In this document: piece by piece, positions 1 to 6,983 of the stretch
Layout: each line of letters opens with the position of its first letter
Position numbering within the stretch: the first letter of the stretch is position 1
Origin: Bacteroidaceae bacterium
GTDB lineage: Bacteria; Bacteroidota; Bacteroidia; Bacteroidales; Bacteroidaceae
Direction: 5' to 3'
NCBI GenBank assembly: GCA_017628775.1
Contig: JAGBYN010000139.1
Location: forward strand, 1 to 11,175
Length of the DNA: 11,175 bases
The notes under the pieces: model-generated
Seen by the model: only the letters and a program-made list of their open reading frames with translations
The model's database searches: none
What the model was told of the DNA's origin: nothing
Made by a program: the position numbers and the translations under genes

Positions 1-229
1 AAACGAGCACCTTATCACCCTTTACGAGTGGAGATACTACTTCGCATACTACCTTTGCACCTTCTACAACAGGAGCACCAATTGTCACTTGGCCATCGTT
101 GTCTACCAACAATACCTTTTCAAATTCAACAGCTTGTCCGCTTTCTGCGTTCTGGATATGGTTTACGAAAAGCTTCTTGCCTTCTTCAACCTTAAACTGC
201 TGACCGTTAATCTCTACGATTGCGTACAT
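1..229 (-). CDS. rplU: 50S ribosomal protein L21, N-terminal part (cut by window edge)
   Basis: Reading the minus strand from the ATG at 229-227 gives 76 residues beginning [19 protein letters not shown], the characteristic start of bacterial L21, and continuing through [21 protein letters not shown]21 is a roughly 105-residue protein of the large ribosomal subunit that binds 23S rRNA, so about 30 C-terminal residues lie outside the window. The start is unambiguous because MYAIVEI is the family's conserved beginning. The gene has its own consensus Bacteroidetes promoter about 90 bp upstream. rpmA (L27) usually follows rplU; that position is outside the window. Confidence 0.95.
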   Translation of the reverse strand, partial: MYAIVEINGQQFKVEEGKKLFVNHIQNAESGQAVEFEKVLLVDNDGQVTIGAPVVEGAKVVCEVVSPLVKGDKVLV

Positions 230-317
230 TATTAATTATATGTTTAAACGGATTTTTCCAGGAGGCGTAGTTCTTCTGAACTCGCTTGTTTTGCCCCGTT
301 GGACTCTAAATCGGCTG

Positions 318-349
318 CAAAATTACAATTTTATTTTGCTTCAAGCAAA
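318..349 (-). promoter_or_regulatory. Bacteroidetes-type promoter for rplU
   Basis: On the minus strand TTTG (349-346), 20 nt, then TAATTTTG (325-318) match the Bacteroidetes primary sigma consensus TTTG / TAnnTTTG. Transcription should start near 311, giving a leader of about 80 nt before the rplU ATG at 229. The -33 box lies within the last codons of the upstream glycosidase gene, which stops at 331. The leader holds a short hairpin (269-282: AGTTC / GAACT arms, 4-nt loop). Confidence 0.75.
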
Positions 350-1842
350 GTTTCTTGCACTTTTTTTAGTTTTTCAGCACTGCTTATTGCGTTTTTTGAC
401 GTTTCATAATTCAAAGACACAGGCTGAATCATCGACTCGTTGCCATAGGCATCAACCGCTGTAACAGCATAGGACTGATACAAATAACTCAAAAACGGAG
501 GCACATATTCATATGTCGTGGTCTTCAGCTTATGCGCCAGTAATTTCACGCCACCATCCGAACCAACACGATACACGTTGTAGTATATGGGCGTTTCATC
601 CTGTACCACATCCCAATTGAGGGTTATAGCATACTCTGTTCTTGCAAGATTAAATTGAGGCGATTTTGGCGGGATGCTATCTGCCCAGATCAAAGCAGGC
701 GTAAAGGCTGGTGCCGCATAACATTCCTCTTTCACCCAATCATAAAGTCCCTTTTCATTATCCAGCAGAAATTTGGCCCGAAAGAACGCATGACCTCCCA
801 AACCTAACCAACGCGACACATTCATTTGTCTTTGCACAACCGACAAATCCCATCCGCGCAATTTAGGATTCAAGAAATAAATACCCAAGCCGGGCACCAC
901 GGGGTGGCCATAACTGTTTTCTTGCCAATCGGCTGCAAAGGGATAGAAATGTGCACCATCAAAATACATCATTGGAAACAAGGCATCCATGGTGTGCGTG
1001 CGCAACCATTGCTGTGCATCTTGCGCCACAGCGGTTCGAGCATTCCAACCATAGCTACTTTGACGATTCAAATCATCGTGCTTCCCAATGGGTGCACACG
1101 TCAATCTCACCCAGGGGCGTATTTGCTTGATCGCGCGATGAATTGCCTCCACACAACGCGTCACATTATCACGGCGCCACGCCAAGCGATTTTGCCCTTT
1201 CCCATATTTTTTATAGGTTACATGATCATTAAAGCGAATCTCCCTTTCGGGATAACGAATATAATCCAAATGAATGCCGTCAACATCATAATTGGTCACG
1301 ATTTCAGCACAGATCTGCGCCAAATAATCTGCAGTTCCAGGCACTCCTGGATCCATCATCCAAAGGTCACCACAACGCTTGCATAGATCCGGGCGTTTCT
1401 TCGGCAATGCCTGTTTTCCTAAAGCTCGAGCCGTAGGTACTTTACAGATCGGGAAAGCCACAACCCAAGCATGGCATTCCAACCCACGCTTATGGCATTC
1501 CTCTACTGCGAATGCTAAAGGGTCGTACAATGGTGCTTTGCCTGGCACGCCTGTAAATGCCTCATCCCAAGGTTCGTACGCTGAGGGATAAGCAGTCGTT
1601 GAACGCATTCGAGCTTGCACAAAAACCGTATTTAAATTGGCCGCAACAAACTTATCCAGCATATCACACAATTCAGCCTTCTGCTGTTCAGCCGCCTCTG
1701 CGGTTTTGGCAGGAGCACTGGGCCAATCCAAATTCAAATACGTCGTGAGCCACACGGCACGATACTCTCGAGCCACAGGCTGTGCCTCTACAACAAGCAC
1801 ATTCAGCAGTATAAATATAACAAAAATAAATTTTCTAAACAT
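331..1842 (-). CDS. Secreted GHL10-type (DUF187) family glycoside hydrolase with C-terminal Fn3-like domain
   Basis: 503 residues. An N-terminal signal peptide (about 1-20, hydrophobic FIFVIFILLNVLVV, likely cut after VEA) is followed at 27-41 by EYRAVWLTTYLNLDWP, the hallmark opening of GHL10/DUF187 TIM-barrel proteins (YngK type). Further family features are the QARMRSTTAYPS stretch (76-87), DPLAFAVEECHKRGLECHAW (107-126) and YDVDGIHLDYIRYP (185-198), whose acidic residues are the likely active-site region. Residues about 390-475 look like a fibronectin type III domain (NLDW-, YYNVYRV-, YAVTAVDAYGNES). The substrate is not evident; characterised relatives act on glycans and some are linked to cell-wall or capsular sugars. 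No lipobox Cys is visible, so export to the periplasm or beyond is expected. It is the last gene of a three-gene cluster, 25 bp after the TPR gene. Family assignment is firm, substrate unknown. Confidence 0.85.
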   Translation of the reverse strand: MFRKFIFVIFILLNVLVVEAQPVAREYRAVWLTTYLNLDWPSAPAKTAEAAEQQKAELCDMLDKFVAANLNTVFVQARMRSTTAYPSAYEPWDEAFTGVPGKAPLYDPLAFAVEECHKRGLECHAWVVAFPICKVPTARALGKQALPKKRPDLCKRCGDLWMMDPGVPGTADYLAQICAEIVTNYDVDGIHLDYIRYPEREIRFNDHVTYKKYGKGQNRLAWRRDNVTRCVEAIHRAIKQIRPWVRLTCAPIGKHDDLNRQSSYGWNARTAVAQDAQQWLRTHTMDALFPMMYFDGAHFYPFAADWQENSYGHPVVPGLGIYFLNPKLRGWDLSVVQRQMNVSRWLGLGGHAFFRAKFLLDNEKGLYDWVKEECYAAPAFTPALIWADSIPPKSPQFNLARTEYAITLNWDVVQDETPIYYNVYRVGSDGGVKLLAHKLKTTTYEYVPPFLSYLYQSYAVTAVDAYGNESMIQPVSLNYETSKNAISSAEKLKKVQETLLEAK

Positions 1843-1867
1843 ATATTACTTCATAAAGAACAAAACA

Positions 1868-2785
1868 TTATGGCTGGGTATTCATGAGCTTTCCAACCAT
1901 CATGCGGTCAGCTTGTGCTGCTTCAAGCTTCCCTAATTTTTCATAACATGTGGCACGCTGCATATAAGCCTCAGCCGACTTTGGCTCCACGGTTAACACC
2001 GCCGTCAAATCATCCAATGCGGCTTCATAACGTTTTATTTCCATAAAGAAATTCGCTCTTAACAACAACGCATCAATATTCTTTGGATGACTTTGCAGGT
2101 GCAAATTCAAGCGATTTAACGCCTCTTGAGGTTGGCCATCGTTATAGAACGACAAAGCCAGCATGATGGGTGCATTAAGATTGTCCGGATTCAGAAGCAC
2201 CACACGCTCAAGATCCTTACGTGCTTCCTTATTTTGGCGCATACCCATCAAGGCCGTAGCACGAATAAAATACAAACGTTCCATGGGAAGGGCGTTGTAT
2301 TCACGACTCAACAAATAATCACAATCCACCTGCGCCTCTTGATAGTAATGCATTTGCACGTTGACCGCAGCACGTGCAATTCTAACCTGATGCATCTCGG
2401 GATGTTCTTTCAATATTTTTGAATACAACATACTGGCTTCTTTAAGTTCACCGCGTGCCTCACAAATCTCAGCCAAGTGTTTCCGCACAATATAGTTTCC
2501 TGGCGCATCAGGGCGCAAAGCCAATGCTTCTTGAAAAAAAGTCTGCGCCTGCGTCAAAGAATCAACATACAAAGCGTTAAAAGCGCGCGTCAAGCAATCC
2601 ACATACTTCAACGAATCCTCCTTTAAAACTTCGGCCTGTATGCGTCGGTCGTAGTCGCGCAATGTTTTGTTGCGCACCTGCCCACCCTGATCCATATCTA
2701 TCACAGTTTGAGCGGGGAGCACACCGACAAAACACACGACCGATACCATCGTGATCAATATTGGTTTATAAATCAATGTCATCAT
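1868..2785 (-). CDS. Exported tetratricopeptide repeat protein
   Basis: 305 residues with a signal peptide (about 1-25, ending VLPAQ). The rest is helical with TPR-like units: residues about 67-95 (ALYVDSLTQAQTFFQEALALRP), 101-130 (LAEICEARGELKEASMLYSKILKEHP), then further units ending VVLLNPDN, HLQSHPKN and VLTVEPKSAEAYMQRATCYEKLGKLEAA. The alternating small residues, Tyr/Ala pairs and terminal Pro fit the TPR consensus. TPR domains bind other proteins, so a scaffolding role for the neighbouring exported enzymes is plausible, but nothing in the sequence names a partner. The gene starts 10 bp after the stop of the GH127-like gene and ends 25 bp before the glycosidase start, consistent with one transcript. 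A second in-frame ATG directly follows the first, so the start may be one codon later. Confidence 0.8.
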   Translation of the reverse strand: MMTLIYKPILITMVSVVCFVGVLPAQTVIDMDQGGQVRNKTLRDYDRRIQAEVLKEDSLKYVDCLTRAFNALYVDSLTQAQTFFQEALALRPDAPGNYIVRKHLAEICEARGELKEASMLYSKILKEHPEMHQVRIARAAVNVQMHYYQEAQVDCDYLLSREYNALPMERLYFIRATALMGMRQNKEARKDLERVVLLNPDNLNAPIMLALSFYNDGQPQEALNRLNLHLQSHPKNIDALLLRANFFMEIKRYEAALDDLTAVLTVEPKSAEAYMQRATCYEKLGKLEAAQADRMMVGKLMNTQP

Positions 2786-2795
2786 GATATTTCAT

Positions 2796-3572
2796 TTATG
2801 GCGTTGCATACAAGGCTTTGGGTAAATCAAAATAGATTTCAAACGCATTTTTCCAAATCCCTTCTAACACCGCATAGCCATTTTGCATAACATAAGGTGT
2901 GTCGTGCCCATTGCGATATATGGGCAGAGTCTTTGACGTCCACTCACCCTCTGGCAGTTGTAAAAACACTTTAAAATGCGCCCCCGTTTTTGGTTTAACA
3001 CGCGAAAAGCGTAATTTAACACGATTATCATAAGGCGCAAGGGTGACGATATCCAATTGATAATCATAATCTGGAGTATGAACAAAGAGCGATGAATTGG
3101 GATAGAAATTAACGTATAAATCATTACCTTGCGTAGCCACAACCATGCTCATGGCATTATAGAAAGCTTGAGCAGCAACATATCGTTCAACCGACTCAGC
3201 AGAACGCTTCACACAACTTTGTAGCGGGAAATACACCAAATATTCTATATCGCGAGCATATCGCGCATCGGCCGTATGTTGCAACAACTGTGCGGCAGTA
3301 TATAATTGCTCAGAGGCTTGATACACCGCCATCGCTTGCGTGGTATCAACAGGTTCACGCGATGACCATGCTTTAAACACTTGTGCTGTTGGTTCTGGCA
3401 AAATTGTTTTATCAACAAACGACTTCATGAGCGTACCTAAATCCAAAGAAACTTGTCGAAAGTTCAAGGCACCCTGGTCCCACATCACAACACTATCAGC
3501 TTCAATATACTGCAACTGAGCATAACTGTTAAACGAGCAAAGAAACACCAAAACAGCAAGTAAATACTTCAT
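2796..3572 (-). CDS. Exported protein resembling the C-terminal part of GH127 (DUF1680) enzymes
   Basis: 258 residues with a signal peptide (1-18, ending SYA before QLQ). I recognise only distant similarity. ADARYARDIEYLVYF (101-115) resembles the GH127 segment where a 'DARYAD.LERxLYN' helix precedes the catalytic region. DLYVNFYPNS (151-160), the beta-rich stretch to 206, and GYAVLEGIWKNAFEIYFDLP (232-251) resemble the end of the GH127 barrel and its beta-sandwich ('YVNLY', 'GYAxIxRxWxxGDxVELDLP'). GH127 beta-L-arabinofuranosidases are about 600 residues and use zinc-bound cysteines. Here most of the alpha/alpha barrel is absent and only one Cys (120) lies in the mature part of the protein, so catalysis by the known mechanism is unlikely. 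It could be a binding or accessory protein. First gene of the cluster, with a long 5' leader. Confidence 0.6.
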   Translation of the reverse strand: MKYLLAVLVFLCSFNSYAQLQYIEADSVVMWDQGALNFRQVSLDLGTLMKSFVDKTILPEPTAQVFKAWSSREPVDTTQAMAVYQASEQLYTAAQLLQHTADARYARDIEYLVYFPLQSCVKRSAESVERYVAAQAFYNAMSMVVATQGNDLYVNFYPNSSLFVHTPDYDYQLDIVTLAPYDNRVKLRFSRVKPKTGAHFKVFLQLPEGEWTSKTLPIYRNGHDTPYVMQNGYAVLEGIWKNAFEIYFDLPKALYATP

Positions 3573-3607
3573 TCCTAATCAAATATTTTGCGACATAGAA
3601 AAGAAAG

Positions 3608-3625
3608 AGGACTCAGCTCCGTCCT
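3608..3625 (-). promoter_or_regulatory. Small hairpin in the glycosidase-operon leader
   Basis: Arms AGGAC (minus strand 3625-3621) and GTCCT (3612-3608) enclose an 8-nt loop containing the stop codon of the candidate leader peptide. A pyrimidine-rich tract (TCTTTCTTTTC) follows on the minus strand. The arrangement resembles an attenuator, but the stem is only 5 bp. Confidence 0.3.
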
Positions 3626-3657
3626 AAGAAAATGAAAGCCAAACGACAACAATTCAT
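3613..3657 (-). CDS. Candidate 14-residue leader peptide
   Basis: On the minus strand AAGGAG (3669-3664) lies 6 nt before an ATG (3657-3655) that opens MNCCRLAFIFLGRS followed by TGA (3615-3613). An in-frame ATG five codons earlier would give 19 residues. Strong Shine-Dalgarno sequences are rare in Bacteroidetes and none of the large genes here has one, so this one stands out. The stop codon lies in the loop of a small hairpin (3608-3625). The ORF ends 40 bp before the first gene of the exported cluster. No known family is recognised; chance remains possible. Confidence 0.3.
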   Translation of the reverse strand: MNCCRLAFIFLGRS

Positions 3658-3756
3658 GCTATTCTCCTTCATCCTAAAACCAAATATCAAATCAAACGAC
3701 TACTTAAGATTGAAGCTGATTATTATTTTCCACGTCATCTTTAAGATTTTAGCTTA

Positions 3757-3764
3757 CAAAATTA
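3757..3764 (-). promoter_or_regulatory. Possible -7 box for the exported three-gene cluster
   Basis: The minus strand reads TAATTTTG, a perfect TAnnTTTG match and identical to the rplU -7 box. No TTTG is seen at the expected -33 distance, so this is only a half promoter. If used, it would give a leader of about 175 nt before the ATG at 3572. Confidence 0.25.
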
Positions 3765-3827
3765 GCAATAAAAAACTGTATTTCTGAATTTTTACTTTTA
3801 ATAAATCTTAAGCGCCACAAAACCCAG

Positions 3828-3874
3828 AAAAAGAATAAGGAGTGTGCAATCTTTGTCATTACACACTCCTTATT
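3828..3874 (-). terminator. Intrinsic terminator of the PUR-family gene
   Basis: A perfect 13-bp inverted repeat has arms AATAAGGAGTGTG (3834-3846) and CACACTCCTTATT (3862-3874) around a 15-nt loop. On the minus strand the stem is followed by CTTTTT (3833-3828). It begins 22 bp after the stop codon of the PUR-family gene at 3897. The plus-strand side lacks an equally good T run, so minus is the main direction. Confidence 0.85.
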
Positions 3875-3896
3875 GTATTTTGGACAAGTTTTTAGA

Positions 3897-4280
3897 TTAA
3901 AATTCAATTTCCCCCAACTTAATTTCACCTTCGTTGTAGGCTTCTGCTTGAGGTTGCGCTTCTGCTTGTTCTGCTTGATTATAGCGCGCCAATCGAGTTG
4001 GAACAGGTTGGTTTTTAATTGCGAAATCTGCTGCTTCAGAGAAAGCTTCCATGAATCTTTCTAAATCTTCACGATAAAGAAAAATCTTATGCTTTTCAAA
4101 CACTGGACGCACTTCTTCAGTGCCATCCTTCACGCGCTTACTTTCTGTTATTGACAAATAATATTCATCGTGGCGATCACGCTTTACGTCAACATAATAA
4201 ATACGCTTGCCAGCTTTTACTGATTTACTAAAAAGAATTTCGCTTTCGTTCTTGTCGTTAGAGTGTTCAAACTGTTTCAT
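3897..4280 (-). CDS. PUR family (DUF3276) nucleic-acid-binding protein
   Basis: 127 residues, the usual size for this small Bacteroidetes/spirochaete family. The central part (about 12-90) carries the PUR repeat pattern: EILFSKSVKAGKRIYYVDVKRDRHDEYYLSITESKR, then a charged turn, then KHKIFLYREDLERFMEAFSEAADF, i.e. a curved beta sheet followed by a helix. PUR proteins bind single-stranded purine-rich DNA or RNA as dimers. The C-terminal tail (about 100-127) is acidic and Gln/Ala/Glu-rich, probably disordered. The gene is monocistronic, divergent from nusB, with its own strong terminator. The start is supported by the 268 bp intergenic region in front and no upstream in-frame homologous sequence. 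Cellular targets cannot be read from the sequence. Confidence 0.85.
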   Translation of the reverse strand: MKQFEHSNDKNESEILFSKSVKAGKRIYYVDVKRDRHDEYYLSITESKRVKDGTEEVRPVFEKHKIFLYREDLERFMEAFSEAADFAIKNQPVPTRLARYNQAEQAEAQPQAEAYNEGEIKLGEIEF

Positions 4281-4361
4281 CTTGATATAAATTGTAGGTA
4301 AAGACTACCTTAAAAAATAATAATCAAAAAATCGAGGTTAATATTGTTATTGCTTGAATTT

Positions 4362-4425
4362 GCAAAATCATCAGCGAAATTGCAACGTTTTTTCTAAACT
4401 GCCAAATACAGTTGCAATATTTTGC
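4362..4425. repeat. Split 15-bp inverted repeat between the PUR gene and nusB
   Basis: The right arm is contiguous, GTTGCAATATTTTGC (4411-4425). Its complement occurs on the left in two pieces, GCAAAAT (4362-4368) and ATTGCAAC (4379-4386), separated by 10 extra bases. All 15 positions pair. It lies 82-145 bp upstream of the PUR-family start on its leader side and upstream of the nusB promoter. It could be an operator or fold in the PUR-gene leader RNA. Confidence 0.45.
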
Positions 4426-4489
4426 TAAAAAAAATTACATATTTTTATAATTCACCGTCTGATAACGATATTTTAAAACATCAAAGCCT

Positions 4490-4517
4490 TTTGATTCGGT
4501 ATAATTGTGTAAATTTG
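4490..4517 (+). promoter_or_regulatory. Probable nusB promoter
   Basis: TAAATTTG (4510-4517) is a perfect TAnnTTTG -7 box, 31 bp before the nusB ATG. The nearest TTTG (4490-4493) is 16 nt upstream, a few bases shorter than the usual spacing. Expected start of transcription is about 4524, giving a short leader. Confidence 0.5.
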
Positions 4518-4548
4518 CATAGTTGTATTTTTTATAATAAAAACAAAG

Positions 4549-5496
4549 ATGATTAATAGAGAATTAATCAGAGTTAAGGTGGTGCAAATGGTTTATGCCC
4601 ATCTGCAAGACCCTGAGAAAACATTACATGCCACCCAGTCTGAATTTTCTACAAGTTTAGAACGAACTTATGACTTATACCACTACATTCTCACTTTACT
4701 TGTAGAAGTGAGACGTATGGCAGAACGAAAAGAGGAAGCAAGATTGGCACATACGCAACGCTTAGGTTTGCCTTTTGACAACAACACTCCGGATGCATTA
4801 ATCGCCAACAACCCTTTATTGTTGCAATTGGAATCCAACAAAGCTTTACAACATTTCTGCGAGCACCTCAAAAAGCCATGGAACGATGAAGATATTGTTG
4901 TCAAGAACATTTACAATGCATTCATTGAACATGACATTTTCAAAAAGCATGTAGAAAAGCCTACGCACACGTATAACGACCAAAATGAGGTGATTCGTCG
5001 CCTATATAAGAACATCATTCTCAATAGTGAGGTATTGGATGAATCCATTGAAGAAAACGGCATCTATTGGAACGACGATAAAATAAACATTGACCCATTC
5101 GTGCTCAAGACATTAAATCTGTTCACAGCCGATGCCACACCCGAAATGGAGCTATTACCCGACTTCGCCGACGACAGCGACCGCGAGTTTGCCAACAAGT
5201 TGCTTACTCAAGCCATTCAGCGCAGCGAAGAACTACAAGCTTACATCAAACAACAAGCCAAAGGTTGGGATTTTGAACGATTGGCCTTGATGGACATCGT
5301 CATTATCCAAACGGCATTAGCAGAAATTCTCACATTCAACGACATCCCTGTTGGGGTTAGCATCAACGAATATGTAGAAATCGCAAAAGCCTATAGTGCG
5401 CCACGCAGTGCTGGCTTCATCAATGGCATGCTTGACGCCATCGTTAAGCGCTTAAAGCAGGAAGGTGTCCTCTTAAAAGCCATTAAAAGAAACTAA
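4549..5496 (+). CDS. nusB: Transcription antitermination / rRNA processing factor NusB (long Bacteroidetes form)
   Basis: 315 residues, twice the roughly 140 of E. coli NusB but typical of Bacteroidetes. It opens MINRELIRVKVVQMVYAHLQ, a NusB-like first helix with Arg and Tyr-Ala. The C-terminal 240-302 is clearly the second half of the NusB helical fold: WDFERLALMDIVIIQTALAEI, then DIPVGVSINEYVEIAKAYSAPRSAGFINGMLDAIVK, matching the family pattern 'INEAVELAKxY...FVNGVLD'. The middle (about 60-200) is a lineage insertion rich in charged helices. NusB with NusE (S10) binds boxA RNA and supports antitermination of rRNA operons. The gene is divergent from the PUR gene and begins a plus-strand run with yajC 98 bp later; no terminator is seen between them, so they may be co-transcribed. 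Confidence 0.93.
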   Translation: MINRELIRVKVVQMVYAHLQDPEKTLHATQSEFSTSLERTYDLYHYILTLLVEVRRMAERKEEARLAHTQRLGLPFDNNTPDALIANNPLLLQLESNKALQHFCEHLKKPWNDEDIVVKNIYNAFIEHDIFKKHVEKPTHTYNDQNEVIRRLYKNIILNSEVLDESIEENGIYWNDDKINIDPFVLKTLNLFTADATPEMELLPDFADDSDREFANKLLTQAIQRSEELQAYIKQQAKGWDFERLALMDIVIIQTALAEILTFNDIPVGVSINEYVEIAKAYSAPRSAGFINGMLDAIVKRLKQEGVLLKAIKRN

Positions 5497-5594
5497 GATT
5501 GGGGTAAGGTTTACGAATTGCGCTCTTCCGTAACATCGTGCACAGAAACTATCATCAAGAACTTATTTATAAACTATCTAAAAAATTATAATTT

Positions 5595-5909
5595 ATGTTG
5601 CAAATTTCACTCATGCAAGCTGCCCAAGGTGGTGGTTGGTCAATGATTATCATGTTGGTAGCTATGTTTGCTATCATGTACTTCTTTATGATTCGTCCTC
5701 AGCAAAAGAAGCAAAAGGAAATGCAGAATTTCCGTAATTCTCTTTCAGTTGGTCAGGAAGTAGTAACGATTGGTGGCATTTATGGCACTGTTCGCGAACT
5801 CGACTTGATGAACAACAAGGTTATCATTGAAATTGCCAACGGTGTAAAAATCAAAGTTCACAAGGATGGAATCAACCCCATCACTGAGCAAGTTGGACAA
5901 AACAAGTAA
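5595..5909 (+). CDS. yajC: Sec translocase accessory subunit YajC
   Basis: 104 residues. A short N-terminal stretch is followed by one membrane helix (about 16-34, SMIIMLVAMFAIMYFFMI), then the family signature RPQQKKQKEMQNFRNSL and a cytoplasmic beta-rich domain with VGQEVVTIGGIYGTVREL and VIIEIANGVKIKV. YajC associates with SecDF-SecYEG in the inner membrane and helps protein export. The length is normal. It follows nusB by 98 bp, and a strong hairpin with a T-rich tail lies 13 bp after its stop, so much of the transcript probably ends there. The nusB-yajC-YbbR-coaE order is a familiar Bacteroidetes arrangement as far as I recall. Confidence 0.93.
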   Translation: MLQISLMQAAQGGGWSMIIMLVAMFAIMYFFMIRPQQKKQKEMQNFRNSLSVGQEVVTIGGIYGTVRELDLMNNKVIIEIANGVKIKVHKDGINPITEQVGQNK

Positions 5910-5922
5910 ACCGATTTATAGT

Positions 5923-5962
5923 GGGGATGTGTTGACGCAGTTAACCATCCCCTTCTTCTTTT
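5923..5962 (+). terminator. Intrinsic terminator after yajC
   Basis: GGGGATG (5923-5929) pairs with CATCCCC (5946-5952). Inside it GTTGAC (5931-5936) pairs with GTTAAC (5940-5945) including one G-T pair, leaving one bulged T and a 3-nt loop. The stem is followed by TTCTTCTTTT (5953-5962). It separates nusB-yajC from the YbbR-coaE pair and may act as a partial terminator. Confidence 0.75.
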
Positions 5963-5978
5963 AGTGACATAAAAAGAA
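5960..5978 (+). repeat. Copy 1 of a 19-bp intergenic motif, TTTAGTGACNTAAAAAGAA
   Basis: This motif recurs at 8724-8742 with a single mismatch (A/T at position 10). Both copies lie between a plus-strand gene end and the next plus-strand gene. Here it begins at the T tract of the yajC terminator and ends 21 bp before the next ATG. Confidence 0.5.
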
Positions 5979-5999
5979 GGCACTTAAAATCTAAATACC

Positions 6000-6983
6000 A
6001 TGATGCAAATTTTAGCATATTTAAAAAAGAAGATAGCAACCATCATAAGTTTTCTAAAAGGAAAAACATTCACCCAATACATGTTTTTCCTTGCATTATC
6101 GACCGCATTTTGGTTTTTTGAATTTTCTAAAGAAACCAGAACGTTTGAATTTAAAGTGCCTTTAAAATTAACAAACGTTCCTGAAAACGTGGTGATCACA
6201 ACAGAATTACCACCCTACGTCACGCTGAATCTTAAAGCCACAAATAGCGAATTTATTTATTACCGCTATTTTCAAACAACACCGCCGACAAACATAGATT
6301 TTGAAACGTACGCCAACCCCAATTTCAGAGCCATACTTCCCAAAGAAGATATCATCCGAAGCATTAAAAGAAATTTCAACAACAACACAGAAATTCTATC
6401 ACTCAGTCCCGACACTTTAGAGTATTACTACAATTTCGGAAGCAAAAAGGAAGTACCCATTCGCTTTGAGGGAAAAATAACAACGCCCGACGGATACTAT
6501 GTCAGCGCAAGTAAGATATCACCCGCCTACACCACCGTATATGCGGCTGACATTTTACTGGACACGCTTACCGTAGCGCTAACCGAACCACTCTTTCTCA
6601 ATCATGTGGAGCAGAGTCAGAACGTTTCAGTAAACCTACAAAGCCAAAAAGGAATCAAATTTGTGCCCGATACGGCCAACATCAGCTTCACCATCGACCG
6701 TTTGATTGAAAAGACCCTGTCATTACCCATCGAAACCATAAACACCAACGACTCAATAAAATTAAGAACGTTCCCCACCAAAATCAACATTACATTCTTA
6801 GTGGGCACGAAGAACTACAAACAGATTAGTGAAGACGACTTCAAATTGGTTGTAGATGCCTCAACGCTTGCAACACATGCCAACAACAAATGTAAAATTG
6901 AATTGCAAGAACACCCCAAGGAAGTATTCCGCATTAGGCTGAGTCAACAAGAAGTAGAATACCTCATAGAAGAAACATTATGA
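6000..6983 (+). CDS. YbbR-domain membrane-anchored protein (CdaR-like)
   Basis: 327 residues. A basic N-terminus (YLKKK...FLKGK) precedes a single membrane helix (about 26-41, QYMFFLALSTAFWFFE), after which the protein is predicted to be outside the cytoplasm. The remainder consists of beta-rich YbbR-type segments: FEFKVPLKLTNVPENVVITTELPPYVTLNLKA (49-80) is a typical YbbR repeat, with weaker ones at about 130-190, 195-235 and 238-290. In Firmicutes the relative CdaR (YbbR) regulates the c-di-AMP synthase CdaA; here no cdaA is adjacent, so that function is not implied. Two consecutive ATGs are possible starts. The stop overlaps the coaE start by 4 bp (ATGA), indicating translational coupling with coaE. 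Confidence 0.8.
   Translation: MMQILAYLKKKIATIISFLKGKTFTQYMFFLALSTAFWFFEFSKETRTFEFKVPLKLTNVPENVVITTELPPYVTLNLKATNSEFIYYRYFQTTPPTNIDFETYANPNFRAILPKEDIIRSIKRNFNNNTEILSLSPDTLEYYYNFGSKKEVPIRFEGKITTPDGYYVSASKISPAYTTVYAADILLDTLTVALTEPLFLNHVEQSQNVSVNLQSQKGIKFVPDTANISFTIDRLIEKTLSLPIETINTNDSIKLRTFPTKINITFLVGTKNYKQISEDDFKLVVDASTLATHANNKCKIELQEHPKEVFRIRLSQQEVEYLIEETL

Larger units (their letters stand above)
3573..3896. other. Intergenic region: glycosidase-operon leader and PUR-gene terminator
   Basis: This 324 bp AT-rich stretch lies between two minus-strand genes. Toward 3896 it holds the intrinsic terminator of the PUR-family gene. Toward 3573 it holds the presumed leader of the three-gene exported cluster, including a candidate mini-ORF with a strong Shine-Dalgarno sequence and a small hairpin. 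A single -7-like box TAATTTTG (3764-3757, minus) is present without a matching TTTG 19-21 nt upstream. No larger coding sequence is convincing. Confidence 0.6.

Noticed and set aside
240..464. Plus-strand ORF across the rplU promoter region.
   Set aside because: It covers the rplU leader and the antisense end of the glycosidase; the translation has no recognisable features.
826..1386. Plus-strand ORF of 186 residues inside the glycosidase gene.
   Set aside because: It lies wholly antisense to a gene with clear family motifs and shows no domain, signal peptide or coherent composition.
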